From positions 2,356,001 to 2,420,000 of the forward strand of contig NZ_CP104381.1 in assembly GCF_030582395.1 (NCBI RefSeq): a stretch of DNA of 64,000 bases, given 5' to 3'. The notes beneath the pieces are model-generated. The model was not told where the DNA came from. It searched no databases and worked only from the letters and a program-made list of their open reading frames with translations. The stretch comes from Ralstonia pickettii. GTDB lineage: Bacteria; Pseudomonadota; Gammaproteobacteria; Burkholderiales; Burkholderiaceae. How positions within the stretch are numbered: the stretch's first letter is position 1; every line of letters starts with the position of its first letter. Shown here one piece after another: positions 56,626 to 64,000 of the stretch. The translations under genes were made by a program, and so were the position numbers.

Positions 56626-56649
56626 CGTGTGCTCCAAGGGGAAATCGAA

Positions 56650-57852
56650 TCAGGGGTTCATCGCAAGGCGCGCCCGGCGCTGCACGACCTGCAGAACCAC
56701 CAGCGCAAGGCCTGCCGCGGCGATCACTGCGCCGACAATCGGCACCGCCGCATAGCCCAGTCCTGCGGAGATGGCGGCGCCGCCCGCTGCTGCGCCCAGC
56801 GCGTTGCCGAGGTTGAACGCGCCCACGTTCACGGACGATGCAAGCCCCGGTGCCTCAGCTGCGGCACGCATCACGCGCATCTGCAGCGGCGGTACGACCG
56901 CGAAGGTGGCGATGCCCCACACCAGCAACGCGGCGGCCGCACCGATGTGCGTCTTGGCGAGCACGGGGAACGCGAGCATCGTCACGATCAGCAGCAACAG
57001 AAAGCCGATCAGGCTGCCGTCGAGCGAGCGATCTGCCAGGCGGCCGCCGGCCATGTTGCCAATCGAAAAACCGATGCCGATCAGCACCAGCATCGCCGTC
57101 ACGAATGCCGGCGAGGCGCCGGTCAGTTGCGCAAGCGTCGGCGCAACATACGTGTAGAGCGTGAACATCGCGCCCGCGCCGAGCACCGTGGTGGCAAGCG
57201 CGCCCAGCACGACGGGACGCGTCAGGACCGCGAGTTCGGCGCGAAGGTTGGGCATCTTGCCGGCATCGCCCCTCGGCAACGCGGTAATCAGACCCGCAAT
57301 GGCGATCAGGCCGAGGCTTGCCGTGGCGGCAAACGACATGCGCCAGCCGATCAGTTGGCCGAGCCAAGTCGCAGCCGGCACGCCCCCAACGTTGGCGATC
57401 GTCAGGCCCATGAACATCGTTGCGACGGCGCTGGCCTGCTTGTCGCGCGGTACGAGGCTGGCGGCAACCACCGATCCCAGCCCGAAGTACGCGCCGTGAT
57501 TGAGGCTGGTGACGAGCCGCGCGAGCAGCAGCGTCGTGTAGTCCGGCGCAACGGCTGACAGCAGGTTGCCGATGGTGAAGATGCTCATCAGCGCAATCAG
57601 CGCCTTGCGCCGTGGCCAGCGTGCGAGCAGCAGCGTCATGATCGGCGCGCCGACCATCACCCCGATCGCATACGCGCTGACCAGCATGCCAGCCTGCGGA
57701 ATCGATACATGCACGCCGTCGGCAATCACGGGCAGCAAGCCCATCGGCGAAAACTCGGTGGTGCCGATGCCAAAGGCGCCAGCGGCAAGCGCGAGCAGCG
57801 GCAGCGTCGGGCTGTTGCGAGTGGGCTCGGCAGAGGTGTGGTTGGGGTTCAT
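56650..57852 (-). CDS. MFS transporter, DHA1 (AraJ/YdhP-like) family
   Basis: A 400-residue twelve-helix major facilitator protein. It has LPLLALAAGAFGIGTTEFSPMGLLPVIADGVHVSIPQAGMLVSAYAIGVMVGAP, the inter-helix motif LARWPRRKALIALM and NHGAYFGLGSVVAASLVPRDKQASAVATMFMGLTIANVGGVPAATWLGQ (antiporter motif region). These are typical of arabinose/drug efflux relatives. The start is MNPNHTS at 57852. It is divergent from a MarR gene, whose protein could regulate it together with dkgB. Confidence 0.88.
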   Translation of the reverse strand: MNPNHTSAEPTRNSPTLPLLALAAGAFGIGTTEFSPMGLLPVIADGVHVSIPQAGMLVSAYAIGVMVGAPIMTLLLARWPRRKALIALMSIFTIGNLLSAVAPDYTTLLLARLVTSLNHGAYFGLGSVVAASLVPRDKQASAVATMFMGLTIANVGGVPAATWLGQLIGWRMSFAATASLGLIAIAGLITALPRGDAGKMPNLRAELAVLTRPVVLGALATTVLGAGAMFTLYTYVAPTLAQLTGASPAFVTAMLVLIGIGFSIGNMAGGRLADRSLDGSLIGFLLLLIVTMLAFPVLAKTHIGAAAALLVWGIATFAVVPPLQMRVMRAAAEAPGLASSVNVGAFNLGNALGAAAGGAAISAGLGYAAVPIVGAVIAAAGLALVVLQVVQRRARLAMNP

Positions 57853-58077
57853 GCGATGCACTCCAAAGTAGAAGAATGGAAAGCGGGCAGACCCTCTGCC
57901 GCGATTTCCGCAAACGTTTCAGCAAGCGGGCGACGATTTCGGCGGAAATGCAATGCGTCCGGCGCGTGCGCCAAGGCGACGGCGCAGCAGCGAGCGTCCA
58001 CGACCGGCGTAATGACCATGGATGGCAGTGTGGAGGTTCCGCCTGTGCGGAAAAACCCGCCCGCCCACGAAACAGTC

Positions 58078-58092
58078 TTGATTGGCAATCAA
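58078..58092. promoter_or_regulatory. Candidate MarR operator in the MFS/MarR divergent gap
   Basis: TTGATTGGCAATCAA is a perfect dyad (TTGATT, centre GGC, AATCAA) 110 bp before the MarR start. MarR proteins often bind TTGAnnnnnnnTCAA-like palindromes. I see no gene in the rest of the 350-bp gap (57853-58202). Confidence 0.5.
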
Positions 58093-58202
58093 CAATCCGT
58101 GCGCCCCGGAATGCACTCAAGGTCGGCCACACAGCCGCACGGCAGGCTTTCCCAGATATGTCACGCCATGATATATTCCGGCCCGAACCGTTTGATTTCG
58201 CC

Positions 58203-58640
58203 ATGTCTGCGCCAGCCCGACCTTTGTCCAAACAGGATTTCGAGAACCTCTCTGATTTCCGCTACCACCTGCGCCGCTTCCTGCGCGCCTCTGAAGACCT
58301 GATCCACGCCAAGGGCATCACGCCGTTGCAGTATCAGCTGCTGCTCCACGTGAAAGGCTATGCCGGGCGCGAATGGGCCACCGTTGGCGAACTGGCCGAG
58401 CGCCTGCAGGCCGCGCCGCATGGCACGGCGGCGCTCATCACACGCTGTGAAGAAGCGGGCCTGGTCGAACGTCGATCGAGCGACACCGACGCGCGCCAGG
58501 TGGAAGTCCATCTCTCCAGGAAGGGTGATCACCTCGTCACGCTGCTGGCCGGGCTGCACCAGAGTGAGCTGTCGGCCTTCAGACGCGCGTTCAAGCTTCC
58601 GCACCTCGATCAACCCGTCGAACCGCCCGCCGAGCAGTAA
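58203..58640 (+). CDS. MarR-family winged-helix regulator
   Basis: A 145-residue MarR-like protein: FRYHLRRFLRASEDLIHAKGITPLQYQLLLHVKGY, then the winged helix GELAERLQAAPHGTAALITRCEEAGLVERRSSDTDARQVEVHLSRKGDHLVTLL. The DxR wing motif is present (DTDARQVEVHL). It is 4 bp upstream of the ClC channel gene and divergent from an MFS gene. ATG at 58203 gives a typical family length; the frame is open further upstream. Confidence 0.9.
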   Translation: MSAPARPLSKQDFENLSDFRYHLRRFLRASEDLIHAKGITPLQYQLLLHVKGYAGREWATVGELAERLQAAPHGTAALITRCEEAGLVERRSSDTDARQVEVHLSRKGDHLVTLLAGLHQSELSAFRRAFKLPHLDQPVEPPAEQ

Positions 58641-58644
58641 CCTC

Positions 58645-60462
58645 ATGCACACCGTTGAACACACACCCCATCGGCGCGACTTTGCAACCGATACCACGCT
58701 GTTCCGCACCACGGCGCTGGCCGTCGTCATCGCGGCGTTTGCCACATTGGCCGCCGTTGCGCTGCTCAACCTGATCCGCTTCTTCACCAACCTGTTCTTC
58801 TTCCAGACGTTGTCGCTGGCGGACCGCTCGCCGGCCGCCAACACGCTGGGCGCCTGGGTGATTGCGGTACCGCTCATCGGTGGGCTGATCGTCGGGCTGA
58901 TGGCGCGCTTCGGTTCGGAGAAGATCCGCGGCCACGGCATTCCCGAGGCCATCGAAGCCATCCTGTTCGGCAAGAGCAAGATGTCGCCGAAGGTGGCGGT
59001 GCTCAAGCCGCTGTCGTCGGGCATCGTGATCGGCAGCGGTGGCCCGTTTGGCGCGGAAGGCCCGATCATCATGACGGGCGGCGCGATCGGCTCGCTGTTC
59101 GCGCAATTTTTCAAGCTGACGGCCGCCGAGCGCAAGACACTGCTGGTGGCCGGCGCCACGGCAGGCATGACGGCCGTGTTTGGCACGCCGGTGGCCGCGC
59201 TGCTGCTGGCGGTGGAACTGCTGTTGTTCGAGTGGCGCCCGCGCAGCATGCTCCCCGTGGCGGTGGCGTGCGCCGTGGCGGGCTTCCTGCGTGTGCTGGT
59301 GTTGGAACCCGGCCCCCTCTTTCCACTGGACACCGCGCCTGCGACGCTGCCTGCGCTGGGCTCGTGCGTGGTCGCCGGGTTGCTGTGCGGCGCGCTGGCG
59401 CGTTCGCTGTCGATGGCGTTGTACAAGACCGAAGATCTGTTCGGCCGCCTGCCGATCCACTGGATGTGGTGGCCGGCCATCGGTGGCCTGGTGGTGGGCA
59501 TTGGCGGCTATTTCGAGCCGCGTGCGCTGGGCGTCGGCTACGACGTCATCGGGGATTTGCTGCACAACCATCTCGCCATCCGCGTGGCGCTGGCGCTGCT
59601 GGTGGTCAAGGCCATCATCTGGGTGATCGCGCTGGGCTCGGGCACGTCTGGCGGGGTGCTTGCCCCGCTGCTGATGATGGGCGCCGGCTTGGGGGTGTTG
59701 ATCGGCCCGGTGCTCCCCGGCGGCGACCCGGGCCTGTGGCCGCTCGTGTGCATGGCGGCCATGCTGGCCGGCGTCCTGGGCGCCCCGCTCACAGCCATCG
59801 TCTTCGCCTTCGGGCTCACACACGATGTGAACGCGCTGCTGCCGATCCTGCTGGCGGTGGCGGTGTCCTACGGTTTTGTCGTGCTGACCATGCCGCGCTC
59901 GATCATGACCGAGAAAATCGCACGGCGCGGCTTCCACATCTATCGCGAATACGCCGTCGACCCACTGGAGCGTCACGCGGTGCAAGAGGTGATGACGCGA
60001 TCCGTGCAGACCATCGACGCACACGCCACGCTGGCCGACACACTCGCCAGCCGCTTTGGTGAACAGCAGGCGCACCGTGCGTTTCCAGTGGTGCAAGGTG
60101 GGCCGAATCGCACCTTGGTCGGCATGCTCGACCGCGATGCGCTGCTGGCAGGCCAGAAGCGTGGTGCCGTCGCCGTGGCCGAGTTGTTTGGTGCGAATGC
60201 CCCCGTGATGGCGTTGCCCGGGGAGACCTGCCGTATCGTCGCCACCCGCTTGGCAGTGCATGGGCTGGAGCGGCTGCCGGTGGTGGCCGATTCGCAATCG
60301 CGCGCGCTGGTGGGCATTGTTTCGCGCAGCGACCTCGTCAAACCTTCGCTGGCATTTTTTGATGAGGAACAGCGCCGCGAGCGCTTCCGCCGCGTGCCGC
60401 TGTCGGGCACGCGCACGCAGCTCGCACTTCGCCGCCGGCGCGCAAGCCGCGTCGCGCGCTAG
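58645..60462 (+). CDS. ClC-family chloride channel/antiporter with C-terminal CBS domains
   Basis: A 605-residue ClC protein. About residues 1-425 form the membrane domain, with GHGIPEAIEAIL, the gating-glutamate motif GSGGPFGAEGPIIMTGG and the selectivity motif GSGTSGGVLAPLLMMGAGLG. Residues about 440-580 form a CBS pair (VQEVMTRSVQTIDAHATLADTL; VHGLERLPVVADSQSRALVGIVSRSDLV) that may sense nucleotides. The C-terminus is Arg-rich. The gating Glu suggests proton-coupled exchange. It is co-transcribed with the MarR gene 4 bp upstream. Confidence 0.92.
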   Translation: MHTVEHTPHRRDFATDTTLFRTTALAVVIAAFATLAAVALLNLIRFFTNLFFFQTLSLADRSPAANTLGAWVIAVPLIGGLIVGLMARFGSEKIRGHGIPEAIEAILFGKSKMSPKVAVLKPLSSGIVIGSGGPFGAEGPIIMTGGAIGSLFAQFFKLTAAERKTLLVAGATAGMTAVFGTPVAALLLAVELLLFEWRPRSMLPVAVACAVAGFLRVLVLEPGPLFPLDTAPATLPALGSCVVAGLLCGALARSLSMALYKTEDLFGRLPIHWMWWPAIGGLVVGIGGYFEPRALGVGYDVIGDLLHNHLAIRVALALLVVKAIIWVIALGSGTSGGVLAPLLMMGAGLGVLIGPVLPGGDPGLWPLVCMAAMLAGVLGAPLTAIVFAFGLTHDVNALLPILLAVAVSYGFVVLTMPRSIMTEKIARRGFHIYREYAVDPLERHAVQEVMTRSVQTIDAHATLADTLASRFGEQQAHRAFPVVQGGPNRTLVGMLDRDALLAGQKRGAVAVAELFGANAPVMALPGETCRIVATRLAVHGLERLPVVADSQSRALVGIVSRSDLVKPSLAFFDEEQRRERFRRVPLSGTRTQLALRRRRASRVAR

Positions 60463-60464
60463 TC

Positions 60465-62132
60465 TCAGCCGGCCACGTGCCGGTTGCGCCCGGTTTCCTT
60501 GGCGCGATACAGCGCCAGATCGGCGCGCTTGAGCATCTCCGAGGCAGTATCGCCCGGCCGGCAGACCGTCATGCCCATGCTGACGGTCATCGACAGCCCC
60601 GTCGGGAAACTCTCATCGGTCTCGGCCACCGCCGTACGCAGGCGCTCCGCCACCTCGGTGGCGGTTTCAAGCGTGGTGCGGCCCATCACCATGGCAAATT
60701 CCTCGCCGCCCAAGCGCCCGACCAAGTCACTGCTGCGCAGTACGCCCGTGGCAAGCGACGCAAAGCGCTGCAGCGCCATATCCCCCACAGCGTGGCCCCA
60801 CGTGTCGTTGATGCGCTTGAAATGATCCAGGTCGGCCAGCACGAGCACGAGCGGTTCGGCGCGGTTGTGGGAACGCGTGAGCACCGTATCGAACAGCGCC
60901 AGGAAGCGGCGGCGTGTCAGCACGCCCGTCAGATGGTCGAAATGCGCCTCGTTGGCGAGCGCGCTGTTGGTGCGCTGCAGTCGCTGGTTCAGATGGCGCG
61001 TCACGCGGTGGTGCTGCCGCTCGCGCACCAAAGACCACGCCACCAGCACGAACGTCGCCAGCACGCTCACGAACAGCACAAAGCCAATCATGCGATTGCG
61101 CGCGTGGTTGGCGATCTGCTGGCTCCACCCCGGCAGCGGCTCGGCCACGACGACGGTGAGGTCTGCGCTCGCATTGCGCGACACGGTGAGCGATGGCATC
61201 GCACTGCCCTCGCGCCAGGCCAGCGCATCGCGCACTTCGGCCGGCACCCAGCTGGGCACGTCGTGATGCGCCTTTGCGCTAGGCTGATACGGCCAGGGCT
61301 CAAAGTCGACGCGCTGGTAAGCGTTGTAGCGGTCGGTGGCGCCCATGCGCTGCAGGCGCGCATCCGGGAGGATCTTGCCCACCAGCGACGCATCCGTGGA
61401 CAAAATGATCAAACCGTTCGGATCGGTCACCAGCGATGTCGGGTGCGACACCCAATGCTGCAACCGTGACAGACTTACCTTGGTGCCCATGACCGCGACC
61501 AGGTAACCACCGGCGTCATACACCGGCGCGGCGAAGAACAGGCCCGGCAGGCCCGTCACCCGCCCGACGGTGAACTGCTCGCCCAGGCCGCCCAGCAATG
61601 CCTCCTTCATATAAGGCTGCATGCTCGACTGCACGCCGACGAGCGAATCGGCACGGCCGGCGTTATTGGCCAGCACCACGTAATTGTTCTGGTTCACGAC
61701 CCATACGTAGTCCAGCCCGAGATTGCCGGCGGTGGCGTTCAGGAATGCGTCGATGTCGACCACTTCCGGGTGTGACATCGCCTGTTCGGCACGCGAGCCC
61801 TGGTCCATCAGATTCCAGCGCCGGGTATCGACGCGCTGCACCGCGCGCGGGATGGCGTCGATCTGCGCCAGCGTCTGCGGCAGCGCGCGCAGCAAGGCCA
61901 CGTCGGCCGTGATCTGGCTCGACATCCCCTCCGCCACCTGGGCGGCAAGCTGGCGCCGCGCCTCGACCATTTGCTGCATGTCGCGTGCGCTCATCGTGTC
62001 GGCCACGAAGCAGGCGGCAAACCACGAGACGCCCACGCCCACCAGCACCGCAGACAGCCAAAGCCCCCAGCGCGCCGCGCGCAGCCGGGCTCCGTGCGAC
62101 AAGGTTGCAGAGGCGGGCCCAGGCGCCTTCAC
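60465..62132 (-). CDS. Membrane diguanylate cyclase with periplasmic Cache-type sensor
   Basis: A 555-residue GTG-start protein: first TM helix at about 22-44, a periplasmic dCACHE-like sensor (LDYVWVVNQNNYVVLANNAG, GLPGLFFAAPVYDAGGYLVAVMGTKVS), a second TM helix near 345-367, and a C-terminal GGDEF domain (FDHLTGVLTRRRFL, LADLDHFKRINDTWGHAVGD, active site GGEEF). RSSD five residues before GGEEF is an intact inhibitory site, so c-di-GMP should feed back. Its start lies 1 bp after the SDR stop, suggesting one transcript. Confidence 0.92.
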   Translation of the reverse strand: MKAPGPASATLSHGARLRAARWGLWLSAVLVGVGVSWFAACFVADTMSARDMQQMVEARRQLAAQVAEGMSSQITADVALLRALPQTLAQIDAIPRAVQRVDTRRWNLMDQGSRAEQAMSHPEVVDIDAFLNATAGNLGLDYVWVVNQNNYVVLANNAGRADSLVGVQSSMQPYMKEALLGGLGEQFTVGRVTGLPGLFFAAPVYDAGGYLVAVMGTKVSLSRLQHWVSHPTSLVTDPNGLIILSTDASLVGKILPDARLQRMGATDRYNAYQRVDFEPWPYQPSAKAHHDVPSWVPAEVRDALAWREGSAMPSLTVSRNASADLTVVVAEPLPGWSQQIANHARNRMIGFVLFVSVLATFVLVAWSLVRERQHHRVTRHLNQRLQRTNSALANEAHFDHLTGVLTRRRFLALFDTVLTRSHNRAEPLVLVLADLDHFKRINDTWGHAVGDMALQRFASLATGVLRSSDLVGRLGGEEFAMVMGRTTLETATEVAERLRTAVAETDESFPTGLSMTVSMGMTVCRPGDTASEMLKRADLALYRAKETGRNRHVAG

Positions 62133-62133
62133 G

Positions 62134-63135
62134 TCAGGCCTCGCTGCTCAGGAAATCCGCCACCGTCGGGTAGCGCAGCGCCACACGCAACTCGCGCGCA
62201 AGCCGTGTATTGCGCAGCCGGCGCGATTCGCTCATGAAGGACAGCAGCGCCGGCTCGATCTGCTGGAGGGCCTCCGCACGGGAAATGCGCGGCGGGCGCT
62301 GCAAGCCGCGCGCGTCGGCCACGGCGTCAAAGTAATCGCCCATGCGCAGCTCCGATGCGTCGGTGGCATGCACGATGCGCTGCGGTCTCCCCCGGAACAG
62401 CGCGGCAATGACCGCGCGCGCCAGGTCATCGGCGTGGATGTGGTTGGTGTAGACATCGTCCTGCGCGCGCAACGCAGGCGTTCCGCGTTCGAGCCGGGCA
62501 ACGGGCAGCCGGTCCGCTGCATAGATGCCGGGAATACGCAAAATCGACGTGCGCCAAGCGCCGCCCGCACCGAACCAGCGCACGCGGCGTTCGGCGGCGA
62601 CGCGGCGTTGTGCACGGGCGGTGCTCGGTTTCACGGGCCGGGATTCGTCGACCCAGGCACCGCCCGCATCGCCGTAGACGCCGCTGGTGCTGGCATACAC
62701 GAACGCGCGTGCTTGGAGGGGGGTTTTCAAGCGGCCAGTGAGGCCACCCGACCTGCGCGCCCGCTCGGGTAAAATGCGTGGTTTTGTAGCGCGGGAATCC
62801 GGAGACGGTTGCGCCAGCGTGTGCAGTAGCGCAGCAGTACGCGGATCATCGTCGCCAACAGCAGGCGGCGGTGCCAGATGCAGCACGCGAGGGCTTAAGC
62901 CGCGCAGGCGGCGCAACGACGCGGCATCGTCGAGATTGGCGACAATCGGCACGGCACCCGCTTCGCGCAACGCAGCGCGGCCTTCGAGACGCGAGGTGAC
63001 GGCAAAGACGCGAAAACGCGTGCGGAGCAATGTCAGGCAGCGTTGCCCGACATCGCCGCAGCCGACGATCAGCACGCGTGGAAGTCCCAGGCGTGGCGCA
63101 GGTTTGGATGGCCGAGCGACTGACTGATTCATCAT
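62134..63135 (-). CDS. SDR-type NAD(P)-binding protein (YeeZ-like)
   Basis: An NAD(P)-binding protein with Rossmann motif VLIVGCGDVGQRCL, VLHLAPPP, the SDR Tyr region FVYASTSGVYGD and HIHADDLARAVIAAL. Start is uncertain: 63135 (MMNQSVARPSK) gives 333 residues; ATGs at 63162 and 63201 are also in frame, but the last would leave only 14 bp to the divergent gene. An unusual Arg-rich stretch (SRATKPRILPERARRSGGLTGRLKTPLQ) interrupts the fold just before the YASTSGVYG segment. Substrate unknown. Confidence 0.8.
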   Translation of the reverse strand: MMNQSVARPSKPAPRLGLPRVLIVGCGDVGQRCLTLLRTRFRVFAVTSRLEGRAALREAGAVPIVANLDDAASLRRLRGLSPRVLHLAPPPAVGDDDPRTAALLHTLAQPSPDSRATKPRILPERARRSGGLTGRLKTPLQARAFVYASTSGVYGDAGGAWVDESRPVKPSTARAQRRVAAERRVRWFGAGGAWRTSILRIPGIYAADRLPVARLERGTPALRAQDDVYTNHIHADDLARAVIAALFRGRPQRIVHATDASELRMGDYFDAVADARGLQRPPRISRAEALQQIEPALLSFMSESRRLRNTRLARELRVALRYPTVADFLSSEA

Positions 63136-63215
63136 CGGCCGTGCTGCCGGATTGACCACCATTGCATGCCCAGACGGGCGACCAGACACTCTTTTCAACA
63201 TATTCGGATTGTAGT

Positions 63216-64000
63216 ATGGCTTATCAGATCAACGTGCTGCCCAGCGGCCGCCAGTTCCAGGCCGAAGACGGCGAGACCATCCTTGCAGCGGCGCTGCGCC
63301 AGGGCATCGGCCTGCCATACGGCTGCAAGAACGGCGCGTGCGGCTCGTGCAAGGGCCATGTGCGCGAAGGCTCTGTCGTCCAGGGCAACCACTCGCCCAA
63401 CGCGCTGACCGCCCAGGAGGCCACCGAAGGCCGCGCGCTGTTCTGCTGTGCCACGCCGGCCACCGACGTCACCATCGAAGTGCGCGAAGTGCACGGCGCC
63501 GGCGATGTCCCCATCAAGAAGATCCCGTGCCGCGTCGCGTCGCTGGAAAAGGCCGCGCCGGACGTCACCATCGTCAAGCTGCAACTGCCTGCCACCGAGC
63601 GTATGCAATTTCTGGCCGGGCAGTACGTGGAATTCCTCCTGCGCGACGGCAAGCGCCGTAGCTACTCGATTGCCAACCCGCCGCACGACGACGGCCCGAT
63701 CGAGCTGCACATCCGCCACATGCCGGGCGGCGCCTTTACCGACTACGTATTCGGCGCCAAGGAAGGCGCCCCGGCCATGAAAGAGCGCGACATCCTGCGC
63801 TTCGAGGGCCCGCTGGGCAGCTTCTTCCTGCGTGAAGAATCCGACAAGCCGATCATCCTGCTGGCCTCGGGCACCGGTTTCGCGCCCATCAAGGCCATCG
63901 TCGAGCATGCGCAGTTCATCGGCAGCACGCGGCCGATGACGCTGTACTGGGGCGGGCGTCGCCCGCAAGACCTGTACATGCACGCCAAGGCCGAAGAATG
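63216..64000 (+). CDS. 2Fe-2S ferredoxin/FAD/NAD reductase (CDP-6-deoxy-glucoseen reductase-like), cut by the right edge
   Basis: The frame is open from ATG 63216 to the window end (261 codons). Residues 1-90 are a plant-type 2Fe-2S ferredoxin domain (CKNGACGSC, Cys37/42/45, and FCC at 77-78). An FAD-binding domain (RRSYSIANPP) and the start of the NAD domain (LLASGTGFAPIKAI) follow. This layout is that of AscD-like and oxygenase reductases, which pass electrons from NAD(P)H to an oxygenase or dehydratase. The partner is not visible here. It is divergent from the SDR gene. Confidence 0.9.
   Translation, partial: MAYQINVLPSGRQFQAEDGETILAAALRQGIGLPYGCKNGACGSCKGHVREGSVVQGNHSPNALTAQEATEGRALFCCATPATDVTIEVREVHGAGDVPIKKIPCRVASLEKAAPDVTIVKLQLPATERMQFLAGQYVEFLLRDGKRRSYSIANPPHDDGPIELHIRHMPGGAFTDYVFGAKEGAPAMKERDILRFEGPLGSFFLREESDKPIILLASGTGFAPIKAIVEHAQFIGSTRPMTLYWGGRRPQDLYMHAKAEE

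Noticed and set aside
57849..58088. Small minus-strand frame in the MFS/MarR gap
   Set aside because: No ribosome-binding site or family features; it overlaps the MFS start and the likely promoter region.
58591..60297. 568-codon minus-strand open frame opposite the ClC gene
   Set aside because: Gln/Arg/His-rich shadow of a well-supported membrane protein.

Overview
The window is a 64 kb stretch of high-GC bacterial chromosome made up almost entirely of housekeeping and biosynthetic genes. Gene content and order (DUF3460-scpA-panC; holC-DUF2486-pepA facing lptFG; cysI-DUF934-cysHDN-cobA; a 6S RNA after zapA) point to Burkholderiales, most likely Ralstonia. The genus is inferred from recalled gene families; no database was searched. 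I see no insertion sequence, prophage, CRISPR array or rRNA operon.

Layout. 1-3.7 kb: a leftward Fe-S cluster, apbC-DUF3305-DUF3306-ferredoxin, with the last gene cut by the left edge. 3.9-7.5 kb: an OmpA-like lipoprotein, metG, and a 515-bp imperfect inverted repeat. 7.5-13.8 kb: a BamE-like lipoprotein and the tamA-tamB export pair. 14-16.1 kb: DUF3460, scpA, panC. 16.1-29.1 kb: an orphan ParA and a large cobalamin block. That block has three parts: cobQ (left), cobU-cbiB-cobD-btuF (right), and a seven-gene leftward operon btuB-btuC-btuD-cobO-cobT-cobS-cobC behind a clear cobalamin riboswitch. 29.2-32.7 kb: coiled-coil and ZapA division proteins, 6S RNA, an EVE protein, a SIMPL protein and lgt. 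32.7-40.7 kb: a LysR regulator divergent from a first ilvD, DUF2486-holC-pepA facing lptF-lptG-cbiX. 40.7-43.2 kb: a tautomerase, a LysR regulator and an alcohol dehydrogenase-like oxidoreductase. 43.2-51.4 kb: sulfate assimilation (cobA, cysN, cysD, cysH, DUF934, cysI, a TauE/SafE exporter) with divergent cysB. 51.4-55.7 kb: a periplasmic binding protein, a beta-hydroxyacid dehydrogenase, tRNA-Leu(CAA) and a second, E. coli-type ilvD. 55.8-64 kb: an aldo/keto reductase, an MFS transporter, a MarR-ClC pair, a diguanylate cyclase, an SDR protein and an Fe-S flavoprotein reductase cut by the right edge.

How the genes work together. The cobalamin block covers uptake (BtuB, BtuF, BtuCD), corrin adenosylation and amidation (CobO, CobQ), aminopropanol arm formation (CobD, CbiB) and nucleotide loop assembly (CobU, CobT, CobS, CobC). 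Corrin-ring synthesis genes are absent here except for CobA and CbiX, which also serve siroheme. The cys cluster takes sulfate to sulfide and carries the siroheme methylase next to it. The points most worth a second look are the 515-bp repeat, whose two arms differ in sequence but keep internal pairing; the 6S RNA region with its upstream promoter and repeated 11-mer; the uncharacterised DUF3305/DUF3306 Fe-S module; and two IlvD enzymes with different cluster-ligand patterns.
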